A stretch of 49,600 bases of DNA, from contig NZ_PZKG01000023.1 in NCBI RefSeq assembly GCF_003034985.1, positions 1 through 49,600 on the forward strand, read 5' to 3'. Below are positions 25,357-34,201 of this stretch, piece by piece. A program made the position numbers and the translations under genes. The notes beneath the pieces were generated by a model, which did no database searches, was not told the origin of the DNA, and worked only from the letters and a program-made list of their open reading frames with translations. This DNA comes from Cereibacter changlensis JA139 (GTDB lineage Bacteria > Pseudomonadota > Alphaproteobacteria > Rhodobacterales > Rhodobacteraceae). How positions within the stretch are numbered: the first letter of the stretch is position 1; every line of letters begins with the position of its first letter.

Positions 25357-26661
25357 CTACAGCAGGCGCATCTTCAGCTTCATGATCCGGTTCTCGCGCC
25401 GCGCCACCACCTCGAAGCGGAAGCCGTGGAAGCTGAAGGTCTGGCCCTCGACCGGGATCATCTGCGCCTCGTGGATCACCAGCCCCGCCACGGTATTGGC
25501 CTCGTCATCGGGCAGGCTCCAGTCCATCATCCGGTTCAGGTCGCGGATCGTCATGCTGCCCTCCACCAGGTAATCCCCGGCCTCGGTCCGCTTCAGCGTC
25601 GCCGCCTGGGCCAGGTCGAACTCGTCGGTGATCTCGCCGACGATCTCCTCGATGATGTCTTCGAGGGTGATCAGCCCGCGCAGCGCGCCATATTCGTCGA
25701 CCACCAGGGCGAAATGGGTGCGCCGCTTCAGGAACTGCCGCATCTGCTCGTCGAGCGGCGTGGTCTCCGGCACGAAATAGGGCTTCATCGCCACCTTCAG
25801 GATGTCGAGATCCTTCACCGACCCTTGCGCCCCGTCCGCCGCCCGCACCAGCCGGCTGACCTCGCGCAAGAGGTCCTTGGCATGGATCACCCCGACGATG
25901 TTCTCGTGCTCGTCGCGGTAGAGCGGGATCCGGGTGTGCGGCGAGGCGAGCGCCTGGGCGATGATCTCCTCCGGCGGGCGGTCGGCGTCGATCATCTCGA
26001 TCTGGCTGCGGTGGCGCATGATCTCCTCCACCGTGCGGTCGGAAAGGTCGAGCGCGCCCAGAAGCCGGTCGCGGTCCTCCTTCTCCACCGCGCCCTCGGA
26101 GTGGCCCAGCGCGATGGCGCCGGCGATCTCCTCGCGCAGGGCGAGCACATGGCTGTTCGGATCGGTGCGCACGCCGACGGTCCAGAGGATGCCGCGCACC
26201 AGCGACCGCACAAGGGTGATGATCGGCGAGAACACCACGATCATCACCCGGATCACCGGGGCGACGCGGGAGGCTACGGATTCGGAATTGGTGATGGCAT
26301 AGGTCTTGGGCAGCACCTCGCCGAAGATCAGCACCATGGTGGTCATCGCCAGCGTCGCCACCGCCACGCCGGAATCGCCGAACAGCCGGGTGAGCAGCGC
26401 GGTGGCCAGCGAGGCGGCGAGGATGTTCACCACGTTGTTACCCAGAAGCAGCGCGCCGATCATCCGCTCGCTGTCCTCGGTCACCTTCAGGGCCAGCCGG
26501 GCGCTGGCCGAGCCCTTGTCGGCCTGCGCCCGCAGCTTGCCGCGCGAGGCGGCGGTCAGCGCGGTTTCGGACCCGGAGAAGAAGCCGGACAGCACCAGCA
26601 ATCCGGCAATGGCGGCAATGGTCAGCCAGTCGGCCAGGGCGAGAGCAGTGGTTTCTTCCAT
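25357..26661 (-). CDS. HlyC/CorC family CNNM-type transporter (DUF21-CBS-CorC_HlyC)
   Basis: A 434-residue membrane protein. The N-terminal DUF21 domain has about four helices (ADWLTIAAIAGLLVLSGFF, LLGNNVVNILAASLATALL, VATLAMTTMVLIFGEVLPK, then VAPVIRVMIVVFSPIITLV). A CBS pair follows in the middle (MIDADRPPEEI and THFALVVDEYGALRGLITLEDIIEEIVGEI), then a CorC_HlyC domain at the C-terminus. Conserved SGSETAL and GNN lie in DUF21. CNNM/CorC proteins export Mg2+ or Co2+ with Na+; the hemolysin label is historical. The ATG at 26661 has AAGGAG upstream. It is transcribed downstream of xerD on the same strand. Confidence 0.92.
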   Translation of the reverse strand: MEETTALALADWLTIAAIAGLLVLSGFFSGSETALTAASRGKLRAQADKGSASARLALKVTEDSERMIGALLLGNNVVNILAASLATALLTRLFGDSGVAVATLAMTTMVLIFGEVLPKTYAITNSESVASRVAPVIRVMIVVFSPIITLVRSLVRGILWTVGVRTDPNSHVLALREEIAGAIALGHSEGAVEKEDRDRLLGALDLSDRTVEEIMRHRSQIEMIDADRPPEEIIAQALASPHTRIPLYRDEHENIVGVIHAKDLLREVSRLVRAADGAQGSVKDLDILKVAMKPYFVPETTPLDEQMRQFLKRRTHFALVVDEYGALRGLITLEDIIEEIVGEITDEFDLAQAATLKRTEAGDYLVEGSMTIRDLNRMMDWSLPDDEANTVAGLVIHEAQMIPVEGQTFSFHGFRFEVVARRENRIMKLKMRLL

Positions 26662-26724
26662 CGGGGGAACTCCTTTACGGGGTCGGGCACGGGTCGGACA
26701 TCGGGTGGGGCGGGAGGCGGGGGG

Positions 26725-27651
26725 TCATCCCTCGTCGCGGGCGAGCGGGTGGCGCTGCAGGACCAGCGCCTTCAGGTGCTCGTCGAGCACATGGGTGTAG
26801 ATCTCGGTGCTGGAGAGGTCGGCATGGCCGAGCAGGGTCTGGATCACCCGCAGATCGGCGCCGCCGGCCAAGAGATGCGTGGCGAAGGCGTGGCGCAGGG
26901 TGTGCGGCGTGACCTTGGCCGGATCGACCCCGGCCAGCACGGCGATCTCCTTGATCAGCACGTAGAAATATTCGCGGGTCAGGTGGCCGCCGGCGCCGCT
27001 GCCGGGAAAGAGGAAGCGCGAGGCGGGCTTGCCCGCCTTCACCGCCAGAGCCTCGGCCGCGTCGCGCGCCGCCAGCCAGCCGGCCAGCGCCTCGCGCGCC
27101 GGGGGCGAGAGCGGCACCATCCGCTCCTTGCCGCCCTTGCCGCGCACCAGGATCATCTGCGGGTCGCCGCGCGCCGCCGCCGCCGGCATCTCGACCATCT
27201 CCGAGACCCGCATGCCGGTGGCGTAGAGCAGCTCCATCAGGCAGCGGTTGCGGATCTGGTCGCTGGCCGAGCGGCCCTTGTCGCGCGCCGCCTCCAGCAG
27301 CCGGTCGACCTCGGCGATGTCGAGGGTCTGCGGCAGGTGCTGCGCCTTGCCGGGGCCCTTGATCCGGAGCGCCGGATTGTCGGCGCGCCAGCCCTCCTCA
27401 TGGGCGAAGCGGTAGAGCTGGCGGATGGCCGAGAGCCGGCGGGCGCGGGTGGCCTTGGACAGGCCCTGCGCCTCGCAGAAGATCAGGTAGGCCTCCACCG
27501 TCGCCCGGTCGGCGCCGGCGAAATCGCCGCCGCGCCGTTCCAGCCAGGCGGCGAAATCCTTCAGGTCGCGGCCATAGGCCAGCCGGGTGTTGCGGGCGGC
27601 GTCGAGCTCGGCGGCCTGCGCCTCGAGGAAGGTGGAGATCCAGCGGTCCAC
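26725..27651 (-). CDS. xerD: XerD site-specific tyrosine recombinase
   Basis: A 308-residue full-length Xer recombinase that with XerC resolves chromosome dimers at dif. The N-terminal SAM-like domain (WISTFLEAQAAELDAARNTRLAYGRDL) and catalytic domain are complete. Active-site residues are Arg in TGMRVSEM, Lys in VRGKGGKERMVP, His-Arg in PHTLRHAFATHLL, His in LLGHADLSST and Tyr in IYTHVL. XerD rather than XerC is favoured by the LLGHADLSSTEIYTHV and by length. It ends 1 bp from the upstream hypothetical gene's stop, indicating co-transcription. It is unrelated to the broken island integrase at 5872-6441. Confidence 0.93.
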   Translation of the reverse strand: MDRWISTFLEAQAAELDAARNTRLAYGRDLKDFAAWLERRGGDFAGADRATVEAYLIFCEAQGLSKATRARRLSAIRQLYRFAHEEGWRADNPALRIKGPGKAQHLPQTLDIAEVDRLLEAARDKGRSASDQIRNRCLMELLYATGMRVSEMVEMPAAAARGDPQMILVRGKGGKERMVPLSPPAREALAGWLAARDAAEALAVKAGKPASRFLFPGSGAGGHLTREYFYVLIKEIAVLAGVDPAKVTPHTLRHAFATHLLAGGADLRVIQTLLGHADLSSTEIYTHVLDEHLKALVLQRHPLARDEG

Positions 27652-27652
27652 C

Positions 27653-29221
27653 TCAGCCCCGACGCTCCAGCAGCAGGAGCTCCAGCGCGGTGCGCCGCGC
27701 CGTCTCCTCCATCCCGAGCCGGCGCAACAGCGCCAGCCCCTCGGTCACCCCGCCGAGGTCGCCATGCACGCCGCGGCTGATCTGCTCCAGCGCCAGCAGA
27801 ACCGCCTCGCCGATCCGGCCGGAGTCGAGCAGCGTCACCGCCTCTTCCGAAGGTTCGGCGTCGAGGAAGGCCGGGGAGATGGCGCGGCCCATGCTGTCGG
27901 TCGGCAGGACGCCGGCAACATTGCCCTTCGCCAGGGCGATCAGGAAACTCTCGGCGCCCGAGGCGGGAACCCGGGCCTGCGCCACGCTTTCGTAGCGGTC
28001 GGACAGCAGGCCGATGCGGAAGGCCAGCGCCGCCGGCTCGCCGGTCAGGGCGATCTTGCGCAGCGGCTGGGAGTAGAGCTCGGCGAAGGCCACTTCCAGC
28101 TCGGCCTCGGTCATCCGCGCCCAGGCCGGGGCCAGCGTCTCGGCCACCAGAGCGGCGTCGCTGGCGGTCAGCGCCTCGTCGAAGCTCTGGAACGCCTCGA
28201 TCCGGTCCCAGACCCCGCCCGAGGCGGCGGGCCGCCGCTCGGTGTAGAGCCCGAGCAGCCGGTTCGGCTCCAGCACGCTGGCGCGGGTCAGCCGCTCGGC
28301 GGCCTCGACCTGGGCCTTCCAGCCGGCCGCGTCGCGCAGCTCGGCATGGGAGAAGGCCAGCGGCAGCGACTGGGTCGGCAGCGGCTCGCCGATCGCCTCC
28401 ATCATCCGCCAGACCAGCGGCGTCGGATGCTGCGGGGCCTCCAGCGGCTCCTCGCCCTCGTAGAGGTCGGGGTCGAGGAAGCGCGACAGCAGCGCATCGT
28501 CATAGTCGCCGACAAACCCCAGCGCCTGGGCGGTGCGCAGCGTCAACGCCGCCGCGTTCCAATCGCCGGAGCGGGCGAGGCAGAAGATCCGCGCCGGGAA
28601 GGTCGGGGCGAGATCGGGAGATTTCTGCATCTCCTGACAGGCGGCGTCCTCCTCGCCGGTCAGCAGCGCCACGTCGAAGCTGCGGCGGAAATACTGCGGC
28701 CCGCTCTGGCCGCCGGCGCGCATCAGGCTTTCCGCCTGATCGAGCGCGCCCATTGCCAAGAGCTTGTCGATCCGCGCCAGCAGCAGCTTGCCCTTGCCCT
28801 CGGCGTCGACCGGGGCCTCGGCCTCGGCCAGCAGCAGGGTCAGGAGCAGCGACTGCAGCGCCGGCAGCGTCGTGGTCGGGGCGGCGGCGATGCGACCGAC
28901 GATCTCGTCGGTGCGGCCCATGCCCCAGAGGTCGCGCGGCAGGCCGGTCACCGAGCCCGGCAGCAGCCCCGCGGCATCGGGCGATGGGCCATCGAGCGTG
29001 CTGACCGCCACATCCTCGGGCTTCGCGCCCTTGCTGACCGCCGGCTCCTCCGGCGGCAGCACGGCGAGCGGCGTGGTCACGGATTTCGACAGCCAGTCGA
29101 TGGCGGAGAGCGGCTCCTGCGCGAAGACAGGTCCGGCGAGGATCAGCCCGCAGAGCGCGGCGACACCGTGTCGCGGGCCGGAACTGGCCCGGCCTCCGGC
29201 GCGGGGCCTGTCACTCGGCAT
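27653..29221 (-). CDS. Exported hypothetical protein upstream of xerD
   Basis: A 522-residue protein with a probable signal peptide (HGVAALCGLILAGPVFA, cleavage near residue 35), then a largely alpha-helical, leucine- and alanine-rich body with TPR-like pair spacing (DQAESLMRAGG, DWNAAALTLRTAQALGF, LTRASVLEPNRLLGLY). I recognise no catalytic motif. Two cysteines in EEDAACQEM and RIFCLARS may pair. Homologues are usually hypothetical proteins beside xerD in Rhodobacteraceae. Its start overlaps the small membrane-protein gene by 11 bp, so the two are coupled and may form a periplasmic/membrane unit. Confidence 0.75.
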   Translation of the reverse strand: MPSDRPRAGGRASSGPRHGVAALCGLILAGPVFAQEPLSAIDWLSKSVTTPLAVLPPEEPAVSKGAKPEDVAVSTLDGPSPDAAGLLPGSVTGLPRDLWGMGRTDEIVGRIAAAPTTTLPALQSLLLTLLLAEAEAPVDAEGKGKLLLARIDKLLAMGALDQAESLMRAGGQSGPQYFRRSFDVALLTGEEDAACQEMQKSPDLAPTFPARIFCLARSGDWNAAALTLRTAQALGFVGDYDDALLSRFLDPDLYEGEEPLEAPQHPTPLVWRMMEAIGEPLPTQSLPLAFSHAELRDAAGWKAQVEAAERLTRASVLEPNRLLGLYTERRPAASGGVWDRIEAFQSFDEALTASDAALVAETLAPAWARMTEAELEVAFAELYSQPLRKIALTGEPAALAFRIGLLSDRYESVAQARVPASGAESFLIALAKGNVAGVLPTDSMGRAISPAFLDAEPSEEAVTLLDSGRIGEAVLLALEQISRGVHGDLGGVTEGLALLRRLGMEETARRTALELLLLERRG

Positions 29222-29345
29222 TCAACATCACCGGTTTCGTCACTTCGGCCTGCGGGGGCGTCAGATCCGCCAGATAGGCGTAGCCCGCGAGCCCGACGAA
29301 AGCCAGAACCGCCAATACCAGCAAAGCCTTGATGATGCGCCACAT
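29211..29345 (-). CDS. Small single-pass membrane protein
   Basis: A 44-residue protein beginning MWRIIKALLVLAVLAFVGL: one N-terminal hydrophobic helix (about residues 5-28) and a short tail with TPPQAEVTKPV. The start at 29345 is inferred from the helix position; the GAGGGGG upstream is about 12 bp away, which is long. It overlaps the next gene by 11 bp, as small partner proteins often do. Its function is unknown. It could instead be a signal-like leader, but conservation of the Pro/Lys tail would argue for a real protein. Confidence 0.65.
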   Translation of the reverse strand: MWRIIKALLVLAVLAFVGLAGYAYLADLTPPQAEVTKPVMLNAE

Positions 29346-29549
29346 GCCTGTCCGACCCCCTCGTGCCTGCCCGAATTCTTGTTGCCCCCGTACCTGCCAC
29401 AGGCGACGCGCCAATTACAGAGGCCAGTGCCGGAGGATGTTGCTGTCGAATATATATGGCATTCGCTTCGACTTCACGCCATTCAAGCGGGAAAGATCGG
29501 GCTGAGCGGCATAATGCTGGCCCGCAGGCAGGAGAAATGGCCGATTTTC

Positions 29550-30092
29550 ATGACACGGCTGAAGAAAACCGTAGTGCTGGTGGGAATGATGGGGGCGGGC
29601 AAGACCGCCGTCGGCACGCAGCTGGCCAAGCTGCTGGGCGTTCCCTTTCTCGATTCGGATGACGAGATCGTGAAGGCGGCCAACCGCTCGATCCCCGAGA
29701 TCTTCGAGCGCGATGGCGAGGCCTTCTTCCGAGACAAGGAGAGCCAGGTGCTGGGCCGGCTGCTGCGCGGCACGCCCTGCGTGCTGTCGACCGGCGGCGG
29801 CGCCTTCCTGGCCGAGGCGAACCGGGCGATGATCGCGGGGCAGGGCGTCTCGGTCTGGCTGCGCGCCGATCTGGACCTCTTGTGGCAGCGCGTGCGGCAC
29901 AAGCAGACGCGGCCGCTCTTGCGCACCGCCAACCCGCGCGAGACGCTGCGCGTGCTGCACGAGGCGCGCACCCCGATCTATGCCGAGGCCGACCTCACCG
30001 TCGACAGCGCGCCCGAGTTTTCGATCGACGCCATGGCGCAGCGGGTGCGCGAGGCGCTGCTGACGCGGCCCGATGTGCTGGAAAGGATCTGA
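29550..30092 (+). CDS. aroK: Shikimate kinase
   Basis: A 180-residue cytoplasmic kinase that phosphorylates shikimate at the 3-OH, the fifth step of aromatic amino acid synthesis. Walker A is GMMGAGKTAVG; the DSDDEI segment binds shikimate and Mg2+; STGGGAFL and the lid LRHKQTRPLL follow. I chose ATG 29550 because it starts just before the beta-strand KKTVVLVG; ATG 29514 would add 12 residues. The best Shine-Dalgarno (GGAGA at 29531) is about 15 bp from 29550, so the start is uncertain. It is 1 bp from aroB. Confidence 0.93.
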   Translation: MTRLKKTVVLVGMMGAGKTAVGTQLAKLLGVPFLDSDDEIVKAANRSIPEIFERDGEAFFRDKESQVLGRLLRGTPCVLSTGGGAFLAEANRAMIAGQGVSVWLRADLDLLWQRVRHKQTRPLLRTANPRETLRVLHEARTPIYAEADLTVDSAPEFSIDAMAQRVREALLTRPDVLERI

Positions 30093-30093
30093 G

Positions 30094-31206
30094 ATGACAG
30101 TCGATGTGGTGCCGGTGGCGCTGGGAGACCGCGCCTATGAGGTGCGGATCGGGCAGGGGCTGATCGCCCGCGCCGGGGCCGAGATCGCGCCGCTGCTGCG
30201 CCGCCCGAAGGTGGCCGTGGTCACCGACGAGACCGTGGGCACCCTGCATCTGGCGACGCTGGAAGCCTCGCTCAAGGCGCAAGGCATCGCCATGACCGCG
30301 CTGCACCTGCCGCCGGGCGAGGCCACCAAGGGCTGGCCGCAATTCGCCCGCTGCGTCGAGTGGCTCTTGGAGCAGAAGGTCGAGCGCCGCGACGTGGTGG
30401 TGGCCTTGGGTGGCGGTGTGGTCGGCGACCTCGTCGGCTTCGCCGCGGCGGTGCTGCGCCGGGGCGTACGCTTCGTGCAGATCCCGACCTCGCTTCTGGC
30501 GCAGGTCGACAGCTCGGTCGGCGGCAAGACCGGGATCAACACCCCCCAGGGCAAGAACCTGGTCGGCGCCTTCCACCAGCCCTCGCTGGTGCTGGCCGAT
30601 ATCGACGTGCTGGCGACGCTGCCGCAGCGCGACTTCCTCGCTGGCTATGGCGAAGTCGTGAAATACGGGCTTCTGGGCGACGCTGCCTTCTTCGACTGGC
30701 TGGAGCTCAACGCCCCGCATCTCGCCACCGACGCCGCGTTGCGGCAATACGCGGTGCGCCGCTCGGTCGAGATGAAGGCCGAGATCGTGGTGCGCGACGA
30801 GACGGAGGAGGGCGACCGCGCCCTGCTGAACCTCGGCCACACCTTCTGCCACGCGCTGGAGAAGGCCACCGGCTATTCCGACCGGCTGCTGCATGGCGAG
30901 GGCGTGGCGATCGGCTGCGCGCTGGCCTTCGAGCTGTCGCAGCGCCTCGGCCTCTGCGCGCAGGAGGCCCCGAGCCGGCTGCGCCAGCATCTGCGCGGCC
31001 TCGGCATGAAGGTCGACATCGCCGACATCCCGGGCGAGCTGCCGGGGCCGGAGGCGCTGCTGGCGCTGATGGGCCAGGACAAGAAGGTGGTGGACGGCCA
31101 GCTGCGCTTCATCCTCGCCCGCGGCATCGGCGAGGCCTTCGTCGCCAGCAACGTACCGGGCGAGGCGGTGCTGGGCCTGCTGCGCGACGCGCTGCAGGGC
31201 CGCTGA
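30094..31206 (+). CDS. aroB: 3-dehydroquinate synthase
   Basis: A 370-residue NAD- and metal-dependent enzyme converting DAHP to 3-dehydroquinate, the second shikimate step. Motifs are GGGVVGDLVGFAAAVLRRG, SLLAQVDSSVGGKTGIN, GKNLVGAFHQP, and the metal ligands in LGHTFCHALE and LLHGEGVAIG. The start at 30094 (MTVDVVPVAL) follows AAAGGA and is 1 bp after aroK; the frame is open slightly upstream. The aroK-aroB pair is a standard operon. Confidence 0.95.
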   Translation: MTVDVVPVALGDRAYEVRIGQGLIARAGAEIAPLLRRPKVAVVTDETVGTLHLATLEASLKAQGIAMTALHLPPGEATKGWPQFARCVEWLLEQKVERRDVVVALGGGVVGDLVGFAAAVLRRGVRFVQIPTSLLAQVDSSVGGKTGINTPQGKNLVGAFHQPSLVLADIDVLATLPQRDFLAGYGEVVKYGLLGDAAFFDWLELNAPHLATDAALRQYAVRRSVEMKAEIVVRDETEEGDRALLNLGHTFCHALEKATGYSDRLLHGEGVAIGCALAFELSQRLGLCAQEAPSRLRQHLRGLGMKVDIADIPGELPGPEALLALMGQDKKVVDGQLRFILARGIGEAFVASNVPGEAVLGLLRDALQGR

Positions 31207-31218
31207 GGGAAAGCGCCG

Positions 31219-31869
31219 GTGCCCGCCTTCACCCGGCACCGGCGCTTCCTCATCGCCTTCGGCATCGGCCTCCTGCTGGGCGCGGCCTCGCTGCCGCTGC
31301 CGCTGGCGCGGCTCGACAGGGTGCTGGTCGCGGCGGACGGTTTCTTCGTCGTCTATCTCTGGCTCATGCTGCGCTTCACCCGCCGTACCGAGCCAGACGA
31401 CCTGCGCGCCCATGCCGAGCTGAGCGCCGAGGGCCTGCCGCTGATCCTGGCGCTGGCGCTCGGCACGGTGACGCTGAGCCTGGTGTCGATCTTCGCCATC
31501 CTGAACGCCGCCGCCGCACCGCCCTTGGAGGTCGCTCTGGCGCTGGCCTCGGTGCCGCTGGGCTGGGCCATGCTGCACATGCTCTCGGCCTTCCACTACG
31601 CCTCGCTGTTCTACGCCCGGGCCGACTCGCTTCCCGGCGCGGCACAACGCGACTCGGGCGGGCTCGACTTTCCCGGAACGAGCGAACCCGGCGCCTGGGA
31701 TTTCGTCTACTTCGCCTTCGTGCTGGGGATGACGGCGCAGACCGCCGATGTCGCGCTGACCGACGGCCGGCTGCGTCGGGCGGTGCTGGCGCATTCCATC
31801 GCGTCCTTCTTCTACAACACCGTGCTGATCGCGCTGGTGGTGAACGCCGCGCTGACGCCGGGCGGCTGA
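31219..31869 (+). CDS. DUF1345-family membrane protein
   Basis: A 216-residue integral membrane protein with five or six helices (FLIAFGIGLLLGAASLPLPL, LVAADGFFVVYLWLML, LILALALGTVTLSLVSIFAI, LEVALALASVPLGWAML, then WDFVYFAFVLGMTAQTADV and the last near AHSIASFFYNTVLIALVV). The HMLSAFHYASLFY and FVYFAFVLGMTAQTADV segments are the DUF1345 signature. GTG at 31219 is the start, 12 bp after aroB, so it may be co-transcribed. The function of the family is unknown. Confidence 0.82.
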   Translation: MPAFTRHRRFLIAFGIGLLLGAASLPLPLARLDRVLVAADGFFVVYLWLMLRFTRRTEPDDLRAHAELSAEGLPLILALALGTVTLSLVSIFAILNAAAAPPLEVALALASVPLGWAMLHMLSAFHYASLFYARADSLPGAAQRDSGGLDFPGTSEPGAWDFVYFAFVLGMTAQTADVALTDGRLRRAVLAHSIASFFYNTVLIALVVNAALTPGG

Positions 31870-31926
31870 GCCTGCCGGGACGCTGCTTGAACATCCTCCG
31901 CCAAGCCCAAGGCCCGAAACGAAAAA

Positions 31927-31950
31927 GGCAGCCCGCAGGCTGCCCGTTTT
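31927..31950 (+). terminator. Terminator after the aroK-aroB-DUF1345 operon
   Basis: GGCAGCC (31927-31933) and GGCTGCC (31938-31944), preceded by AAAAA and followed by CGTTTT, end the plus-strand operon just before the opposing tRNA-Gln gene. Confidence 0.8.
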
Positions 31951-31957
31951 CAGTAGT

Positions 31958-32032
31958 TGGCTGGGGCGGGAGGGATCGAACCTCCGTATGTCGGTACCAA
32001 AAACCGATGCCTTACCGCTTGGCGACGCCCCA
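31958..32032 (-). tRNA. tRNA-Gln (anticodon TTG)
   Basis: Read on minus: acceptor TGGGGCG with CGCCCCA, D-arm GCC...GGC, anticodon stem TCGGT/ACCGA around loop TTTTGGT (anticodon TTG), T-arm GGAGG TTCGATC CCTCC, discriminator G and encoded CCA at 31958-31960. Confidence 0.97.
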
Positions 32033-32042
32033 ACTGCGGCGG

Positions 32043-32071
32043 TATTTAGCGAAGCCTTTCGGGGGCTGCAA
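32043..32071 (-). promoter_or_regulatory. Promoter of tRNA-Gln
   Basis: On the minus strand TTGCAG (32071-32066), a 17-bp spacer and TAAATA (32048-32043) lie 10 bp before the tRNA 5' end. The -35 hexamer and spacing equal those of tRNA-Arg. Confidence 0.75.
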
Positions 32072-32130
32072 GCCTCTTTTCGCGGAAATCTCGCGTTGTC
32101 GGTCAGAGGCCTGCAGGATAGGACAATTGC

Positions 32131-33309
32131 ATGGAAAAACATGATGTCGTCATCCTTGGGGCAGGGGCTGCCGGCATGTTCTGCGCCATCGAGGCGGGCC
32201 GCAGGGGCCGCCGCGTGCTGGTGATCGACCATGCCAGGGCCGCCGGCGAGAAGATCCGAATCTCCGGCGGCGGCCGCTGCAACTTCACCAACCTCGGAAT
32301 CGCGGCTGACCGCTTCCTGTCGCAGAATCAGCGCTTTGCGCTCTCGGCTCTGAAACGCTACACCCAGTGGGATTTCATCGCCCGGCTCGACGCGGCGGGC
32401 ATCGCCTGGCACGAGAAGACGCTGGGCCAGCTGTTCTGCGACGGGCCGGCGACGCAGATCGTCGCGATGCTGCTGGACGACATGCGCCGCGCCGGGGTGA
32501 CGCTCTGGCTCGAGACGGCGCCGGGCGAAGTGCGCACCACGCCGGGCGGATTCGTCGTCGAGACCTCGCGCGGCCCGGTTCAGGCGGCCTCGGTGGTGGT
32601 GGCCACCGGCGGCAAGTCGATCCCCAAGATGGGTGCGACCTCCTATGGCTACCGTCTGGCCGAGAGTTTCGGCCTGCCGCTGGTCGAAACTCGGCCCGGC
32701 CTCGTGCCGCTGACGCTCGCGGCGCAGGAGCTGGAGGCGCTGAAGCCCTTGGCGGGCGTCGCCGTGCAGGGCAGCGTCACCGCAGGCCGCACGCGGTTTG
32801 ACGAGGCGCTGCTCTTCACCCATCGCGGGCTCTCGGGGCCTGCGGTGCTGCAGGCGAGCTCCTATTGGCGCGAGGGCCAGCCGATCACGCTTGATCTGGC
32901 GCGGGGCATGGATGCCGCCGCGCATCTGCGCAAGGCGCGCAGCGAGGCCGGTCGCGTGGCGCCGCGCACGGCGCTGGCGCAGATCCTGCCGGAGAAGCTC
33001 GCGCGCCATGTCGAGGCGCTAGCGGGGCTCAACGGCACGCTGGCCGACCAGGCCAACGCCACGCTCGACCGGGTGGCCGCGCTGGTGCATGGCTGGGAGC
33101 TGCGGCCGGTCGGCTCCGAAGGCTACCGCACCGCCGAGGTGACGCTGGGCGGCGTCGACACCGACGCGCTCGATGCCCGGACGATGCAGGCGCGCAACGT
33201 GCCGGGGCTCCATTTCGTCGGAGAGGTGGTCGACGTGACCGGCTGGCTCGGCGGCTACAACTTCCAATGGGCCTGGTCCTCGGGCTGGGCGGCGGGACAG
33301 GTGGTGTGA
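32131..33309 (+). CDS. BaiN/HI0933-family FAD-dependent oxidoreductase
   Basis: A 392-residue flavoprotein of the HI0933/YhiN/BaiN family. The N-terminal dinucleotide site is VVILGAGAAGMFCAIEAGRRG; the family hallmark KIRISGGGRCNFTN follows, then ATGGKSIPKMGATSYGYRLA and the C-terminal FVGEVVDVTGWLGGYNFQWAWSSG. The substrate is not established for most members; BaiN itself acts on bile acids and is not a guide here. The gene stands alone, facing away from tRNA-Gln. Confidence 0.92.
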   Translation: MEKHDVVILGAGAAGMFCAIEAGRRGRRVLVIDHARAAGEKIRISGGGRCNFTNLGIAADRFLSQNQRFALSALKRYTQWDFIARLDAAGIAWHEKTLGQLFCDGPATQIVAMLLDDMRRAGVTLWLETAPGEVRTTPGGFVVETSRGPVQAASVVVATGGKSIPKMGATSYGYRLAESFGLPLVETRPGLVPLTLAAQELEALKPLAGVAVQGSVTAGRTRFDEALLFTHRGLSGPAVLQASSYWREGQPITLDLARGMDAAAHLRKARSEAGRVAPRTALAQILPEKLARHVEALAGLNGTLADQANATLDRVAALVHGWELRPVGSEGYRTAEVTLGGVDTDALDARTMQARNVPGLHFVGEVVDVTGWLGGYNFQWAWSSGWAAGQVV

Positions 33310-33451
33310 GGACAGGGTATATCCGATACCGATAACCCATATTATGTAATTATAGCCGCTCCGCAAACCTTGCCAGCCTGAGACTTTTGACCGCCTTTAC
33401 CGCATTGCCCCGGATAAGCTACACAGCCCGCACCCCATGCAGGAGCATCCC

Positions 33452-34150
33452 ATGTCCTTCGACCGCCGCATCAAGATCGCCCCGTCGATCCTCTCCGCCG
33501 ATTTCGCCAATTTCGGCGCCGAGTGCCAGGCGATCGAGGCTCAGGGCTGCGACTGGGTGCATGTCGACGTGATGGACGGCCATTTTGTGCCTAACCTCAC
33601 CTTCGGCCCGGCGACCTGTGCGGCGATCCGTCCGCACATCAAGGGCGTCATGGACGTGCATCTGATGATCTCGCCGGTGGACGCCTATATCGACGCCTTC
33701 GCCGCTGCCGGCGCGGATGTCATCACCGCCCATGTCGAGGCCGGCCCGCATGTGCACCGCACCCTGCAGGCCATCCGCGGCGCGGGAAAAAAGGCCGGGC
33801 TGGCGCTGAACCCCGGCACCGGGCTCGACACGGTGGAGTATCTGCTCGACATGGTCGACCTCGTCTGCGTGATGACGGTGAACCCGGGCTTCGGCGGCCA
33901 GAAGTTCATCGAAAGCCAGATCGACAAGGTGCGCCGGCTGCGCGCCATGATCGGCGACCGGCCGGTGCATATCGAGATCGACGGCGGCGTGACGCCGATC
34001 ACCGCGCCCCTGGTGGCCGCGGCCGGCGCCGATGTGCTGGTGGCGGGCTCGGCGGTGTTCAAGGGTGGCTCGGTGACCAATCCGGGCCCCTATGGCGAGA
34101 ACATCCGCGCGATCCGCGCTGCGGCGGAAGCGGCGGTGAAAGCCGCTTGA
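33452..34150 (+). CDS. rpe: Ribulose-phosphate 3-epimerase
   Basis: A 232-residue TIM barrel interconverting ribulose-5-P and xylulose-5-P in the pentose phosphate and Calvin pathways. Motifs are [54 protein letters not shown] and IEIDGGV. The start at 33452 has AGGAG 7 bp upstream; the in-frame ATG 15 bp earlier has no such site. Gene order gives no further clue to which pathway it serves. An AT-rich stretch at 33317-33357 probably holds its promoter. Confidence 0.95.
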   Translation: MSFDRRIKIAPSILSADFANFGAECQAIEAQGCDWVHVDVMDGHFVPNLTFGPATCAAIRPHIKGVMDVHLMISPVDAYIDAFAAAGADVITAHVEAGPHVHRTLQAIRGAGKKAGLALNPGTGLDTVEYLLDMVDLVCVMTVNPGFGGQKFIESQIDKVRRLRAMIGDRPVHIEIDGGVTPITAPLVAAAGADVLVAGSAVFKGGSVTNPGPYGENIRAIRAAAEAAVKAA

Positions 34151-34201
34151 CCCTTATTTATCAGCCGGTTGCAGGGATATCCTCGCAACCGGCCTGAAGT
34201 C

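Noticed and set aside
29995-33009. A 1004-codon minus-strand frame opposite aroB, DUF1345, tRNA-Gln and the flavoprotein
   Set aside because: Repetitive His/Arg/Gln composition and full overlap with recognised genes mark it as a shadow of GC-rich coding sequence.
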